From IMG/VR virus record IMGVR_UViG_3300036832_000372, positions 1 to 54,572 of that record: DNA of 54,572 nt; one strand, 5' to 3'. Below the pieces are notes generated by a model that was not told the DNA's origin, made no database searches, and saw only the letters and a list, made by a program, of their open reading frames with translations. This DNA comes from a virus. The position numbers and the translations under genes were made by a program. How positions within the stretch are numbered: position 1 is the first letter of the stretch; the number at the start of each line of letters is the position of its first letter. This document shows positions 41,527 through 49,753 of this stretch, one piece after another.

Positions 41527-44500
41527 GTGTCAGACGTCGACTACAACGTACGGATAACTGGGTCCGACGAGACGAAGGCTGCCTTCGAGTCGGCGGCGAA
41601 GAACGCGGTCGAAGCCTCCAAGGTGATGACCGAGGACTTCAAGAAGCTGTCTGATGCCGTCGAGAAGCAGACCCAGCAGATAACGAAGCTCGCCAAGCGA
41701 GCCTCAGGGCAGACGCCGGAGGATCTCGCCGGCGCCTTCGGCAAGGCCGGGGAGAGCGTCATCGGCTTCTCCGAGGGGATGACCAAGGCCCTGTCGGTGG
41801 GCGCCGTCACCGCATTCGCTGTCGCTGCCGTCAACGAGTTTGCCAAGGTCGAGGCAGCTCAGAACCGCGTCCTCGCCACCGGTCAAGCGAACCGCAAGGA
41901 GCTCGAGGAGCTCAACGAGGTGTGGGAGAGGAAGCTAGCCCCCACCATCGGCAAGGGGATAGAGGAGATCAACAAGGACTACGCCATCCTCTTAGCTGGC
42001 AACGCCAAGCTCAAGGATCACTTCGAGGAGATCGAGCAGTACGCCAAGATCACCAGGAGCACGTTCCAGGACAGCTTCAACATGGTCAGCACCGCCACCT
42101 ACGGCGGTCTCAAGCCAGAGGACATCCCGTCGTTCCTGGCCGACCTTGCCAACGCCTACCGGGAGAACGGCAACGCCGCTACCGTGGCGCACGACAACGC
42201 CTCGAAGGCTCTCAAGGAGCTAGGTATCACTGGAGGGGAGTTCCAGAAGCAGCTCGGCGAGGCGATCGCCAATCTCGGGAACGTCACCAACAGCAGCACC
42301 ACGGCCGCCGAGCAGATCACCGCCGTTCTCAAGGAGATCGCTCTCCACAAGGGCGAGTCCGGCATGATGAGGATGATCGATCAGCTCAAGGACGGCAACA
42401 TAAATCTCAATCAGTTTCTCGACATGCTGACGATGAAGAATCATCCTGACTCTCGCAACTTTCAAAGGATGATGGAGAACGATGCACCACTGCGGACGTT
42501 CGCCACCAACTGGGCCGAGGTGATCAAGAATGGACCCGGTCAATTCCATGACGACCTTCGCAAGCTGAGCGAGGACCCGGCCCTCGTAGGTAAGACCGAG
42601 CAGGAGATCAATCGCCTGGGCACCGCGATATCCGCCTTTGGCACTACCATCATCTCTCTCACGCCTGCTAACACGATCATCGGAGGACTCGCCGATGCGT
42701 TAAATCGCCTGAATGATGCGGTGAAGAGCCTCAAGTCAGCGTCGCCTGCCAGCGTCATCAGGGGCATCACCGGTGACATCGTCATCGGGCCGAAGACTCC
42801 TCAGGATCAGCCGAAGGGCGGTCCTGGAAGCCGCAGCGTCAGGCACAGAGGAGGCATCTTCGAGAAGCCGGTCACGACTCCGCAGCGGTTCGGTGGCAGC
42901 GCTCCTGTGTTTAGCGGAAAAAGCTCCTTCGACCTGTCGAGCTGGCCGAAGTCGACCAACATCGAAGACCGCCGCGGCGAGGTCTACCCGGGCGGGGGAG
43001 AAGCCGGTGGCTCAGTCAATCCGCAGTACTTCACTGGCTCCGGGGGCAGCGACAATACTGTGATGGCCTCGCTTCAGGCTGCCAACGAGGATGAAGTCCA
43101 CGCGATGGCGATGCGCGGCTACGGCGATCGCGGAGCCGCCTTCACCCCAGGGGCAGGCGAGTCGCCGTGGTCGCTAGAGGCGCAGGTCGAAGGTTGGGGG
43201 TTTGGCACTGGTCGCGGCGGTGGCGGTGCCGGTTATGGCTATGGCGGCTTCCGCCGCGGCATCGGTGCGGCTGGTAGACGTGGCCGCGGCGGTAGTGGTC
43301 CCGGTGGCAGCGGTCCAGGTGGCAGCGTCGACTCCAGTGGCCCGGGCGGCAGTGTGCAGCAGACAGCACCATGGCCAACGGGAGCAGGTGTGTCCGGTGG
43401 CAAGATGATGCAGACGCCGTGGGGGCCGATGCCGACCGGTAGCGGTCCCGGTGGTGCCGGTACATTGCCGTGGCCTGGCACTGGTGGCGGCTTCGAGGGC
43501 AAGAACGTTCAGTCGATTGTCGCCGATGAGTGGCGAAAGGTCGGCATGTCGGACGCTGGCATCCGTGGCGTGCTTGCTAACATCAAGGAGGAAAGCAGTT
43601 TTGATCCGACGTTGAGACACGCAGACCAGCCGCGATTTTCCGGCGAAGCGCACTTCGCCCACGGGCTGTATCAGGAGGGCGGCGACGAGTGGAATAACTA
43701 CGCTAAGTGGCTCAACGGCAGGGACTGGAGAGACCCGCGACTGCAGAGCCAGTTTGCCGCTGAGAACCTGAAGAAGAACTACCCCAAAGTCTGGGCGCAG
43801 ATGAATCAGAGCGACGCCCAACAAGCCGCGGCTGCCTATGTGCGAGGTTATCTCAAACCAAAAGCCGAGTACCAGGCAAGCCGCGTCGCCGGGTTTCAGC
43901 GCCGTGGCATCCCGACGTTGGATCAGTTCGGCGTCGGTAAGGCGACTGCGAGCACGGGTGCCGCACCCAGCGTCTCTGGTGGCGGTGGCATGGTCCAGAC
44001 CCCGTGGGGGGCGATGCCATCGGGCACTTCTCATGCCGGAATTGCGAGTGGCGGTGATGGCGGCGGCGGCGGCGGCGGTGGCGGTGTTGCCGGTTCGGCT
44101 CGGCTCTCAGCCGTCGAGAATTATGCAGGCGGCAATGATCCGAATCGCGGGGCTTTGCTGGCCGCGGCAAGAGAGGCATCGAAGTATCTGCCAGAGGGTT
44201 ACACCGTCGAAGCTTACTCCGGACAGCGAAGCGGAAAGGATCAAGGGCCGCACCTCTCCGGCAGCGCCATCGACTTCCGCATCAGGGACCCACAAGGAAG
44301 GATGCTGGCCAACTATCAGGACCCCACTCAATACAGGATGTATGAGCAATTTCACCAAGACATTCATTCGGTCTTGCAGCAGACCAATCCTGCACTTGCG
44401 GCGCGTCATCGCTGGGGCGGATATTTCCTTCACGGGTCCAACAATTACGGCGTCATGGATACGATGCACAGCGATCTCGCTGGTCCCGGAAGGATGGCAG

Positions 44501-44979
44501 CAGGTAGCTGGGAGCAAGGACGAACGGCAGGGGGCAGCTTTTACTCACCTAAGAGAGGTGTGACGGTTAATTGGAACGAAGCTCAGAGTCGAGGTATGGG
44601 CAAAGGCTACCGCCGCGGTGACTATCCTAGAGGTTCGCAACCATCCGTAGCTACTCCGGCTGCTGCACCCTACATGCCCGAGATGCTCGACGCCGATCGT
44701 CAGCGCAATATGCCACCGAAAGATGATGATTACGATCCTCTAGGTGGAGCGATCCCTGACAAGTACAACAGGCTCGGCGGGAAGGATCACAGTGAGCTTG
44801 AGAACATTCGCCGCCAGCGCGCGGAGCTGAGCAGACCGATCAAGACGACGATGAACGTTACCCACCCGCGGCAGCACTCGAAGGCCGAGCCACCGGAGCG
44901 TCACGAGTCCCGCATCAACTCGATAGCTCAGTCGCGCCTCGATCGCGGCAGATCTGCCAGTGACATAGGATACGCCTGA
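41527..44979 (+). CDS. Tape-measure-like protein 1 with lysozyme and M15 peptidase domains
   Basis: The 1150-residue product starts at GTG 41527. Residues 1-400 are helical and tape-measure-like, paralogous to the next gene. A Gly-rich linker (about 556-620) and QTPWGPMPTG at 629-638 precede a phage tail-lysozyme domain (657-800), with NIKEESSFDP and likely catalytic E689. A second QTPWGAMPSG (824-833) and polyglycine precede an M15-like D,D-peptidase (858-990), with H909 and D916 in HLSGSAID and H981 in MDTMHSDL as likely zinc ligands. Such domains would digest peptidoglycan during entry. Codon use changes in this enzymatic part. Confidence 0.85.
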   Translation: MSDVDYNVRITGSDETKAAFESAAKNAVEASKVMTEDFKKLSDAVEKQTQQITKLAKRASGQTPEDLAGAFGKAGESVIGFSEGMTKALSVGAVTAFAVAAVNEFAKVEAAQNRVLATGQANRKELEELNEVWERKLAPTIGKGIEEINKDYAILLAGNAKLKDHFEEIEQYAKITRSTFQDSFNMVSTATYGGLKPEDIPSFLADLANAYRENGNAATVAHDNASKALKELGITGGEFQKQLGEAIANLGNVTNSSTTAAEQITAVLKEIALHKGESGMMRMIDQLKDGNINLNQFLDMLTMKNHPDSRNFQRMMENDAPLRTFATNWAEVIKNGPGQFHDDLRKLSEDPALVGKTEQEINRLGTAISAFGTTIISLTPANTIIGGLADALNRLNDAVKSLKSASPASVIRGITGDIVIGPKTPQDQPKGGPGSRSVRHRGGIFEKPVTTPQRFGGSAPVFSGKSSFDLSSWPKSTNIEDRRGEVYPGGGEAGGSVNPQYFTGSGGSDNTVMASLQAANEDEVHAMAMRGYGDRGAAFTPGAGESPWSLEAQVEGWGFGTGRGGGGAGYGYGGFRRGIGAAGRRGRGGSGPGGSGPGGSVDSSGPGGSVQQTAPWPTGAGVSGGKMMQTPWGPMPTGSGPGGAGTLPWPGTGGGFEGKNVQSIVADEWRKVGMSDAGIRGVLANIKEESSFDPTLRHADQPRFSGEAHFAHGLYQEGGDEWNNYAKWLNGRDWRDPRLQSQFAAENLKKNYPKVWAQMNQSDAQQAAAAYVRGYLKPKAEYQASRVAGFQRRGIPTLDQFGVGKATASTGAAPSVSGGGGMVQTPWGAMPSGTSHAGIASGGDGGGGGGGGGVAGSARLSAVENYAGGNDPNRGALLAAAREASKYLPEGYTVEAYSGQRSGKDQGPHLSGSAIDFRIRDPQGRMLANYQDPTQYRMYEQFHQDIHSVLQQTNPALAARHRWGGYFLHGSNNYGVMDTMHSDLAGPGRMAAGSWEQGRTAGGSFYSPKRGVTVNWNEAQSRGMGKGYRRGDYPRGSQPSVATPAAAPYMPEMLDADRQRNMPPKDDDYDPLGGAIPDKYNRLGGKDHSELENIRRQRAELSRPIKTTMNVTHPRQHSKAEPPERHESRINSIAQSRLDRGRSASDIGYA

Positions 44980-47291
44980 TGGCAGACAACGAAACCGTAA
45001 CAAAAGTCGTCGTAACCGCCGACATCAAGCTCAAGGGAGCGTTCGATCAAGCGGCTCGAAGCTTCAATCAGTACTTCAAGGCGACCGACGACTTCTGGAA
45101 GCACCAGACCCAGCGCGTCAAGGACCACGATGACGCTGCCAAGAAGCTGGCCAGGCGGGTGTCGGGTTCGGGGAAAGAGGAGATCGCCGGTGCGTTCGGC
45201 TACGCCGCTGCCGCAGTCGTTGGCTTTGCCGAAGGCATGGCCGAGGCTTCCAAGCACGCGGCCGAGGAGATCGGAGAGTACGCCAAGGAGTCGGTGTTCG
45301 CCGTAGCCGACTACGAGAAGGCCTACAACCGCCTCATCGCGACAGGGAAGATCAACAGAGAGGAGATCGAGCACCTCGAGGAGAGCTGGCGAGCCAAGCT
45401 GGGACCGTCGGTCGACAAGGGCAACGAGAAGCTCATGCAGGACCTGACCAAGCTTCTCAGCCTCAACGAGAATCTCAAAGAATACTTCCCAACATTAGAG
45501 AGAATCACGAAGACGACCGGAGCCAGCTTCACGTCGGTCCTCAACATGGCCAACGCCGCCTGGGTCGCCGGCGTCAAGAACGAGGACATGCCAGAGTACC
45601 TCAAGCGGGTCGGCTGGATGTTCCAGGAGATCGGTCAGCAGGGCATCGCCGCCTCCACCAAGGTGAGTCAGAGATACAAGATACTGGGGATACAGGGAGC
45701 CGAACTCAACAAGGATATCGCCACCGTCGTGACAGGTCTCACCGGGTCGGTGCTCGGCAACGCCTCCCAGGTTGGGGAGAGTCTCATCACCTTCATGGAG
45801 CAGGTCGCCAAGGGCGGCGGCGACTCCAAGATGCAGGCGTTCGTGACCGACCTGAGGACGGGGAAGATGACCCTGATCGAGTTTCTCGACATGCTGGTCG
45901 AGAAGAACGATCCTACCGCCAGGGCCTTCCAGCGTCTCCTCGAGAACGACCCGGTGACCAAGGGTCTAGCTACTGCCTACAAGGAGAGGCAGGAGCTGAT
46001 TCACGAGCTTCACGATAAGCAGTTCCCTGATCTCGAGAAGCACCCGATGGTGAACTCCGAGACGGCGAACGCGATCAACTATCTTGTCTTCGAGCTGAGA
46101 GAGCTGAACAAAGAGGTAGGAAATCTTCTCCACATAGGAGATGCCATAGCGTTCATAGCCAACGCCTTGGAGAGAACTAACTCGGCTCTCAGGCATCTTC
46201 CTGAGTTCACCAAGCCAGAGAACGTCCTCAAGGACGTCGCTGAGCCGAGCACCATCGGCGTGCTGTCCGGCCTGGCTGGCATCATGAAGATGATCCTGGA
46301 GCAGGCTCGCAAGAAGCAGACAGAGCCACCCCCTGGTGAGCCAAAGAAGTTCGCCGAGGGTGGCACCGTCGATCGCGATACCTTGGCGGTGACCAGCGAG
46401 ACCGGTGCCCCAGAGGCGATCGTGGGCGCTGACGGCACCATCAAGAGGATGACCGACAAGGCAACGATATCTACTCTCAACGCTGGTGACAGCGTCGTGC
46501 CGTTCGCCGGCAAGGGCGGTGGCAGTGGCGGCGGTGGAGCGTCAGGCTCTGTAGAGATGCCGAGCGGCCTGCCGAGGCAGCTCACGCCTGGCTTCAACCC
46601 TGACACCGCGAGGTATGGCCCGAGCAGTGAGGGCTGGTACTATACCAAGGGCACCAACTACGGCGGTCATCCGGGTGACCCGAGTCGCGGCATCCCGAGG
46701 ATAGTGGACCCCGGTGACCCGTTTGGCTCGAACCAGGCCCGGGTGAAAGAGGAGCATCAGGGCGTCTCGCTGCCAGGAACTCCCTTCGGAGGCACTGAGT
46801 CGCGCGGCCCTGAGCTCAACCAGACATATCTGGTGCAGCTGCCCGATGGATCTTACACGCTGCAGCGCGTAACCGACACCGGACCCGGGCACAAGGGTCA
46901 CGGTGGGATCGACATATCTGTCGGCGCCATCGTACGCGAGGGCCAGAATCCTCGCAACTTTGGTGGGGATGTCCGCTACAGGAAATACACAGGCGGGCCT
47001 CTGCCTGAGAACATGCGCATCGGCAGGAACGCTGTCACTGCCGGCGGATATCTCGACCCAAGCAGCGGTGAGGGGTCGCTGCCGTATGGCTCACCGGAGT
47101 ACGACATCCCGAACCGGTACCGGCCAGAGCCAGCGCAGGCATTCAGGTCGACGATGAAGGTCAAGATGGAAGTCGAGCCACCTCCGCGTCACCAGATCGA
47201 GCGTGCCGGGCGCCACCAGTCTCAGATCGACACTCATCGCCTGCGTCGCAGGCGTCAGGCTGAGTCCGCCGGCAACATAGGGTTCGCGTAG
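44979..47291 (+). CDS. Tape-measure-like protein 2
   Basis: The 770-residue product is a paralogue of the previous gene: YEKAYNRLIATGKINREEIE and LNMANAAWVAGVKNEDMPEY match VEAAQNRVLATGQANRKELE and FNMVSTATYGGLKPEDIPSF. It has a tape-measure C-terminal signature FAEGGTVDRDTLAVTSETGA (about 458-477) and a later segment LPDGSYTLQRVTDTGPGHKG with GGIDISVGAIVREG (621-655) that looks like a double-psi barrel or RlpA-like loop. No lysozyme or M15 motif is present. It starts in a TGATG overlap. Both tape-measure-like genes end with a basic region and GYA or GFA. Confidence 0.7.
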   Translation: MADNETVTKVVVTADIKLKGAFDQAARSFNQYFKATDDFWKHQTQRVKDHDDAAKKLARRVSGSGKEEIAGAFGYAAAAVVGFAEGMAEASKHAAEEIGEYAKESVFAVADYEKAYNRLIATGKINREEIEHLEESWRAKLGPSVDKGNEKLMQDLTKLLSLNENLKEYFPTLERITKTTGASFTSVLNMANAAWVAGVKNEDMPEYLKRVGWMFQEIGQQGIAASTKVSQRYKILGIQGAELNKDIATVVTGLTGSVLGNASQVGESLITFMEQVAKGGGDSKMQAFVTDLRTGKMTLIEFLDMLVEKNDPTARAFQRLLENDPVTKGLATAYKERQELIHELHDKQFPDLEKHPMVNSETANAINYLVFELRELNKEVGNLLHIGDAIAFIANALERTNSALRHLPEFTKPENVLKDVAEPSTIGVLSGLAGIMKMILEQARKKQTEPPPGEPKKFAEGGTVDRDTLAVTSETGAPEAIVGADGTIKRMTDKATISTLNAGDSVVPFAGKGGGSGGGGASGSVEMPSGLPRQLTPGFNPDTARYGPSSEGWYYTKGTNYGGHPGDPSRGIPRIVDPGDPFGSNQARVKEEHQGVSLPGTPFGGTESRGPELNQTYLVQLPDGSYTLQRVTDTGPGHKGHGGIDISVGAIVREGQNPRNFGGDVRYRKYTGGPLPENMRIGRNAVTAGGYLDPSSGEGSLPYGSPEYDIPNRYRPEPAQAFRSTMKVKMEVEPPPRHQIERAGRHQSQIDTHRLRRRRQAESAGNIGFA

Positions 47292-47292
47292 C

Positions 47293-47841
47293 ATGCCCAA
47301 CACAGCTCAAGCAGGCCTGCCAGACTTTCGCACGACGAGGCCGGACACCACTGGCTGGTACGCTCCCTCGCTCAGCGTCGCTGGCGAGGGCAGCACGAAC
47401 AGGCCTGTCCTCTACAGCTGGGGGCATGTTCTGTTCCAGGTGATGCCCCTCAACGTCCACGAGGTCGACTACGAGTCAGCGACGGACTGGGCGCACAAGG
47501 AGATTGCGGGGGCGCCGATCTACCGCGAGTGGGTCGGTGAGAACGATGAATTAGTTCACCTGAGGGGACGGATCTTCCCCTACCGCATCGGCGGCATGAA
47601 CGAGCTCGAGAGCATGGAGTCGATGCGTCGGAAGGGGGTGCCGAACCCTCTGATCAGAGGTAACCCGGCGATGATGCTGGGATGGTTCGTGTGCGAGCGC
47701 CTCGTTCGCTCCCACACCTTCCTGTCCACTCAGGGCATCGGGCAGCAGGTGACGTTCGAGGCGGTGATGGCGCGGATGCCAGTCCCCGCGTCGGACCAGT
47801 ACTTCGCTCAGATGTGGCAGACCAACGGAGCTGGAGGGTAG
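47293..47841 (+). CDS. U: Tail protein U-like
   Basis: The 182-residue product follows P2 gpU: VLYSWGHVLFQVMPLNVHEV near the N-terminus, then ATDWAHKEIAGAPIYREWVG, ENDELVHLRGRIFPYRIGGM and MRRKGVPNPLIRGNPAMMLG, with WFVCERLVRSHTF before a short end. gpU acts at the top of the tail (terminator or assembly). It lies between tape measure and X, as in P2. Start 2 bases after the tape-measure stop. Confidence 0.85.
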   Translation: MPNTAQAGLPDFRTTRPDTTGWYAPSLSVAGEGSTNRPVLYSWGHVLFQVMPLNVHEVDYESATDWAHKEIAGAPIYREWVGENDELVHLRGRIFPYRIGGMNELESMESMRRKGVPNPLIRGNPAMMLGWFVCERLVRSHTFLSTQGIGQQVTFEAVMARMPVPASDQYFAQMWQTNGAGG

Positions 47842-47842
47842 C

Positions 47843-48115
47843 ATGGCGATCACCGGATTCGAGCTCGTCCAGGTGACGACGGAGTATGTCACAGCAGACT
47901 TGATCATCTGGAAGCGATACATGAACAAGGCGTTCGGCATGGTCGAGCTGATGCTCGACGCCAACCCCCAGCTCGCCTTCGCTCACCGGTCATCGCCATT
48001 CATCCCGGTCGGGACCTACCTGAGAGTGCCGATTGACCCTGGACTCATAGCGGGGCGGCCTCAGCCGAAGAGTCAGGACAGCCTGTGGACTGACAAGCTA
48101 GGCTACACGATCTGA
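47843..48115 (+). CDS. X: Tail protein X-like (LysM-like)
   Basis: The 90-residue product matches P2 gpX: YVTADLIIWKRYMNKAFGMV, ELMLDANPQLA and SPFIPVGTYLRVPI, the LysM-like fold that includes D.xLxxIaxxxxG...v..i...NP.l. Such proteins bind the tail hub or the cell wall. It lies 1 base after U, and its stop overlaps the D-like start (TGATG), the order U-X-D as in P2. Confidence 0.85.
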   Translation: MAITGFELVQVTTEYVTADLIIWKRYMNKAFGMVELMLDANPQLAFAHRSSPFIPVGTYLRVPIDPGLIAGRPQPKSQDSLWTDKLGYTI

Positions 48116-49368
48116 TGGCGCTCACCCTCACTCTCGCTGACCCAGAGATCTTCGATCCTTATTCCTCCCTGGCAGACCCGATCCAGTCGAACCGCCTCCG
48201 CGCCTACGTCAAGATCGAGATCGGCAGCGGCAGCTACTTCATGGACGTCACCAGCAAGGTCGACCCTCACCTGGTCATGGTGAGGATACTGACCGGTGCG
48301 CACATCGAGGACTACCAGTGCGAGATCGAGCTCGACGACAGGGACGGATCACTCCCTATCCCGCCGATCGAGTCGCCGCTGAACATCAGCCTCGGGTGGG
48401 TGGGGGAGAATCTCCATCTAGTGTGGGAAGGCGTCATCCACGACATCGAGCACGGGTTCGGCCGCAAGCAGGGCGGCCGCCGGATGTGGATACACGGTCT
48501 CGGCGCGGAGATGCTCGGAGGCGGCAAGGAGCCGCAGAACAATCACTGGGGCGAGGGAGCCAAGGACGGTCAGGAGAGCGGCATCAAGCTTCCCGTCTCG
48601 ACCGCCCTGAAGGCTGCCGCCAAGGAAGCGAACCACGAGATAGAGGTGCACCCGGACTTCGACAAGACCGAGCTCCAGAAGGACTGGTACCAGCAGGCCG
48701 GCGAGAGCTACTACCACTTCGCCAAGCGGCTGGCCGACGAGTACGGAGCGGTGTTCCGCGTCAAGGCCGGCAACAAGGGCCAGTTCACCAAGCAGGGCCA
48801 GAACATCGACGGCACGCCCACACCGAACGTCATGGCAGTGTGGGGCAAGAATCTGATCGGCTGGAGAGTCAGGCCCGTCTCGACGCGACAGATGTGGGCC
48901 CAGACCAGCGGACACTTCTTTGACGTCGGAAAGTCGATGTGGGATCAAGTCAAGAGCGCTGTCACGGCGTCAACGCCGTTCAACTTCGCCTCAGCTGGGT
49001 TCCAGCGGGCTCAGCCTGCAGCCAACCAGGAGCAGGCCAGCGGACAGAACCAGGGTGACGACGACGGCATCGGTCAGCAGCAGGGTCAGGGCCGCATCGT
49101 CATCAACGGCGAGCCGACCGCTCAGGGCAACTGCATCGTGCAGCTGTCTGGCGCTAGGCCCGGCGTCGACGGCTCGTACTGGGCTCAGACGATCGAGCAC
49201 ATCTACAGCAGGCAGGGCTACGTCACGTGGTGCGACGTCCAGGCGGTGCAACTCACTGACGCCGAGCTCGCCTATCTTCACTTCAAGCCGCCGCTCCCGC
49301 CGCCGCGACCGCCTGAGGCGCCTCAGGCGCCGCCCGCCGTACCGCCTAATCTGCAACAAGGAGTCTAG
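48115..49368 (+). CDS. D: Late control protein D-like baseplate hub
   Basis: The 417-residue product has gpD features: a first domain with VDPHLVMVRILTGAHIEDYQ and CEIELDDRDGSLPIPP, WVGENLHLVWEGVIHDIEHG, then the hub region ESYYHFAKRLADEYGAVFRV. gpD-type proteins form the central hub around the spike. After residue about 320 the chain is Gln/Gly-rich and ends in a proline-rich tail (PPLPPPRPPEAPQAPPAVPP), unlike the compact P2 protein. It closes the P2-like tail module. Confidence 0.85.
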   Translation: MALTLTLADPEIFDPYSSLADPIQSNRLRAYVKIEIGSGSYFMDVTSKVDPHLVMVRILTGAHIEDYQCEIELDDRDGSLPIPPIESPLNISLGWVGENLHLVWEGVIHDIEHGFGRKQGGRRMWIHGLGAEMLGGGKEPQNNHWGEGAKDGQESGIKLPVSTALKAAAKEANHEIEVHPDFDKTELQKDWYQQAGESYYHFAKRLADEYGAVFRVKAGNKGQFTKQGQNIDGTPTPNVMAVWGKNLIGWRVRPVSTRQMWAQTSGHFFDVGKSMWDQVKSAVTASTPFNFASAGFQRAQPAANQEQASGQNQGDDDGIGQQQGQGRIVINGEPTAQGNCIVQLSGARPGVDGSYWAQTIEHIYSRQGYVTWCDVQAVQLTDAELAYLHFKPPLPPPRPPEAPQAPPAVPPNLQQGV

Positions 49369-49370
49369 AA

Positions 49371-49745
49371 ATGGTCGCTTCTCTAGAAGACGTGGTGCTC
49401 GACTTCGGCCTGAACACTCTCCACGCGAACAGTTCGTTCCTCTCGATCTGCGCCGCTGAGCCGACGACGATAGCTGTCGCGTCCAGCACTGGTCTCCTCG
49501 GATACAAGAGCTGGGGCGCCGGTGGCGTGTTTGGAGCGATGGCTCCAGGATCTCCCAACGGGAGGCAGGTGACGTCGAGCCCGATCACTGACGGCACCAT
49601 CACGACCTCTGGCACTGCCTCGTGGTGGGCCGTCTACGCCGCGGGCACTCTGCACGCCCACGGCACTCTGTCGGCCGCCCAGGTCGTCACCGCCGGCAAC
49701 ACGTTCACGTTGACGTCATTCAGCATCCGCATACCCAACCAGTGA
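49371..49745 (+). CDS. Conserved phage virion-type protein
   Basis: The 124-residue product resembles a common phage structural protein. It has a beta-rich C-terminal part with TITTSGTASWWAVYAAGTLH, AHGTLSAAQVVTAGNTFTLT and SFSIRIPNQ, matching the pattern GTATxxAlxd...LLa...l...q.VtaGntftvtsf.i. The N-terminus (LEDVVLDFGLNTLHANSSFL) looks like an attachment segment. Such proteins occur near fibre or baseplate genes. ATG 49371 has AAGGAG at 49359-49364. Confidence 0.7.
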   Translation: MVASLEDVVLDFGLNTLHANSSFLSICAAEPTTIAVASSTGLLGYKSWGAGGVFGAMAPGSPNGRQVTSSPITDGTITTSGTASWWAVYAAGTLHAHGTLSAAQVVTAGNTFTLTSFSIRIPNQ

Positions 49746-49753
49746 AGGAAGTC

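Noticed and set aside
49622-49741. Upstream extension of the transferase fusion
   Set aside because: It lies within the previous gene in another frame and lacks a start with a binding site; the methyltransferase domain begins after ATG 49754.
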